From Chloroflexota bacterium (lineage in GTDB: Bacteria; Chloroflexota; Anaerolineae; Anaerolineales; Villigracilaceae), in NCBI GenBank assembly GCA_021823555.1, contig JAKANW010000084.1, positions 1 through 8,639 on the forward strand: a DNA stretch of 8,639 nucleotides, written 5' to 3'. How positions within the stretch are numbered: position 1 is the stretch's first letter; the number at the start of each line of letters is the position of its first letter. The position numbers and the translations under genes are program-made. Below, one piece after another: positions 7,084 to 8,639 of this stretch. The notes under the pieces were generated by a model. The model was not told where the DNA came from. It saw nothing but the letters and a program-made list of their open reading frames with translations, and searched no databases.

Positions 7084-7611
7084 TTAAATGTAAACGACTA
7101 GAATGAAGATCAACACGATGACCGATGCAAAGTAAATGGCAGGTTCGCCCAGCACGTGCGGCGGCATGTAATTCATCATGGCCGCGATCTGGGTCGCCAG
7201 GTCGCCGGTAGGAGGCACGATCGCACCCGCGAACGGATAGTGAGCCTGGTCAAGATAATACCAGGCCGTGCCGGCGACCAGATAGCCATTGATGCCGCCG
7301 AGGAAAATCCCGAAGAGCGCGTCTTGGAGGCGCTCGCGGCGGCTGCCCGCCTGCAAACGCGCCACGCTGATAACGGTCTGGTAGCCGAAATAGACCAAGG
7401 TAAACAAAATGACAAGGCGAATCCAGAACAACGTGACGTTATCATCAGGCAGCGTGGAAATGATCGGGGCAAAGCGGCGCAGCAGAAAGTTCAGCGTAAG
7501 CGAAACGACCACGGCGAATCCCACCAATAATTCCTTGGCCCAGCCGCGCAACCATCCGATCACGCCAAACAGACAAACGTACATCCAGAAAACATAGATC
7601 AGGCTGATCAT
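7084..7611 (-). CDS. Small polytopic membrane protein, CvpA-like
   Basis: This 175-residue inner-membrane protein has about five likely transmembrane segments (about 2-20, 27-45, 60-82, 98-117 and 157-175). Between the first two lies GWLRGWAKEL (19-28) and before the fourth RLQDALFGIFLGGINGYLV (94-112). These resemble the loop and Gly-rich segment of the CvpA (colicin V production) family, so I call it CvpA-like, without certainty. A loop of about 40 mostly polar residues (118-156) separates the last two segments. It starts with an ATGA overlap on murG, has GAGG seven bases upstream, and stops 13 nt before murC, so it is tightly built into the wall operon. Its role is unknown; the place between lipid II synthesis and MurC suggests envelope biogenesis. 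It is too small and too different to be MurJ, FtsW or MraY. Confidence 0.75.
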   Translation of the reverse strand: MISLIYVFWMYVCLFGVIGWLRGWAKELLVGFAVVVSLTLNFLLRRFAPIISTLPDDNVTLFWIRLVILFTLVYFGYQTVISVARLQAGSRRERLQDALFGIFLGGINGYLVAGTAWYYLDQAHYPFAGAIVPPTGDLATQIAAMMNYMPPHVLGEPAIYFASVIVLIFILVVYI

Positions 7612-8639
7612 AGGCGTTCCTCTCCGGCCAGCTCCACGATCTGGCTGGCAATATGACGGGCCGCCTGCGGTCGCGCCAGGGATTGCATGGCGTCGCGCAT
7701 GGCTTTCAATTTGGCAGGCTCTTTCAGGAGCGTCTGTACCAGTGTCAACAAGTCGTCCTTCAAGCGGCTGTCATCCAACACGATGGCCGCGCCGCGTTTT
7801 GCCAGGTAATCGGCATTGACTTTTTGGTAGCGCCAGGCATACGGGTACGGAACAAGGATGGCGGGCAAGCCCAGCAGCGGATACTCGCCCAACACCGAGG
7901 CGCCCGCGCGTGAAATGACAAGATCCGCCGCCGCCAGCGCCGCGCCCATTTCCTCGTGCAAATACGGAAAGGCGTGATAACCCTGGCGCTGCGGCCCAAG
8001 CAGCGCTTCGCGTGTGGCTTCCACACTGGGCCAGTCCAACTCACCGCTGATGTGAATCACCTGCGCCAAGTCGAGCAGGTACGGCAGGTGCTTGATCACC
8101 GCCTGGTTGATGGAACGCGCCCCGCGGCTTCCGCCCCAGATCAGGAGCACCGGCTTGTCCTCCGTCAGGTTAAGCGCCTCATAGGCAGAGGTGCGATCCC
8201 AATCGCCGAAATCGGGGCGGACCGGGTAGCCGGTTTCCACCAAATGGGCCGAGGCGGAGAAATAGAGCTGCGAGTCCGGTGCAGTCACCGCGATGCGGTC
8301 TGCGAAGCGGGCAATGGTCTTGATGGCAAGCGCCGGTTCGATGTCCGGCACGTAAAGCAGGGTCGGGATGCGTGCTCCGGCCAGCGCCATCGGCGTGGCC
8401 AGGTAACCGCCGGTGAAGAACAGCGCGTCGGGGCGGAACTCGCGCAGGATGTGGCGCGAGGCGGCGTAGCCGCGCACCAGCTTAACCGCGTTGCCGGGCA
8501 AGCTGCGCAGTCCCACGCCATGCAGACCCGCGGCGGGAATGGTAGTAAACGGAATATCGGCGCGTTTCACCAAGCCCGCCTCCATGCCGCCTTCTCCACC
8601 CACCCACAGCGTTTCCACATCGGGACGTTCCATCACCAA
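7608..8639 (-). CDS. murG: MurG, undecaprenyl-PP-MurNAc-pentapeptide GlcNAc transferase (5' end outside window)
   Basis: MurG is the membrane-associated GT-B glycosyltransferase (family GT28) that adds GlcNAc from UDP-GlcNAc to lipid I, giving lipid II. The 343 codons seen lack the N-terminus: judged against E. coli MurG, about 25-35 residues, including the first Gly-rich loop (GGTGGH), lie beyond the window. The TTG at the edge is not the real start. Numbering from the edge, motifs are LWVGGEGGMEAGLV (11-24), FTGGYLATPMALAG (75-88), the donor-domain IWGGSRGARSINQAV (167-181, usually GGSQGA) and the UDP-GlcNAc site SRAGASVLGE (243-252) through LVPYPYAWRYQKVNADYL (262-279). Where most MurG proteins have HEQN after the second segment, this one has YVPD (96-99). 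It ends in an ATGA overlap with the next gene. Identity is firm; the operon continues upstream, probably with ftsW or murD. Confidence 0.94.
   Translation of the reverse strand: MVMERPDVETLWVGGEGGMEAGLVKRADIPFTTIPAAGLHGVGLRSLPGNAVKLVRGYAASRHILREFRPDALFFTGGYLATPMALAGARIPTLLYVPDIEPALAIKTIARFADRIAVTAPDSQLYFSASAHLVETGYPVRPDFGDWDRTSAYEALNLTEDKPVLLIWGGSRGARSINQAVIKHLPYLLDLAQVIHISGELDWPSVEATREALLGPQRQGYHAFPYLHEEMGAALAAADLVISRAGASVLGEYPLLGLPAILVPYPYAWRYQKVNADYLAKRGAAIVLDDSRLKDDLLTLVQTLLKEPAKLKAMRDAMQSLARPQAARHIASQIVELAGEERL
7619..7625 (-). promoter_or_regulatory. Ribosome binding site of the CvpA-like gene
   Basis: GGAGAGG on the minus strand ends seven bases before the ATG at 7611, within the last codons of murG. 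It supports translation from the ATGA overlap. Confidence 0.7.

Noticed and set aside
1..8639. A novel defence, mobile or biosynthetic system
   Set aside because: All but one gene can be placed in peptidoglycan synthesis, division or a related membrane family; there is no integrase, transposase, toxin pair, CRISPR or tRNA.

Overview
The window is a nearly complete late section of a division and cell-wall (dcw) gene cluster. Every supported gene lies on the minus strand, so transcription runs from high to low coordinates: murG (5' end outside the window) - CvpA-like membrane protein - murC - a 65-residue protein of unknown function - murB - ddl - ftsQ - ftsA - ftsZ (3' end outside the window). 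All the recognisable proteins are full length apart from the two cut by the window edges, and their family motifs are intact.

Organism: this is a bacterium with a fairly high GC content that uses Shine-Dalgarno sites. I infer Chloroflexota, perhaps an Anaerolineae-type lineage. The grounds are the gene order with a small membrane protein between murG and murC and ddl between murB and ftsQ, the sequence style of MurG and FtsQ, and two kinds of short palindromic intergenic repeat that I associate with such genomes. No rRNA or other phylogenetic marker is present, so this is a moderate-confidence guess.

Layout: 8639-7084 holds murG and the CvpA-like gene, joined by an ATGA overlap. 7070-5457 holds murC and the small gene, 27 nt apart. 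5402-3323 holds murB and ddl. 3326-1103 holds ftsQ, which overlaps ddl by ATGA, and ftsA, one base after the ftsQ stop if its ATG is used. The only long gap, 964-1102 between ftsA and ftsZ, contains a compound palindromic repeat, a TATAAT-type candidate promoter and a strong ribosome binding site for ftsZ. A second short palindromic repeat sits in the 54-nt gap between the small gene and murB.

How the genes work together: MurB and MurC make UDP-MurNAc and UDP-MurNAc-L-Ala. Ddl makes the D-Ala-D-Ala that ends the stem peptide. MurG completes lipid II at the membrane. FtsZ forms the division ring, FtsA tethers it to the membrane, and FtsQ is a single-pass divisome protein. A complete set like this indicates a peptidoglycan-walled cell dividing with FtsZ. 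I see no mobile element gene, defence system, RNA gene or CRISPR array. The window is mostly ordinary core genome; its least explained parts are the small murC-murB gene and the repeat/promoter structure before ftsZ.
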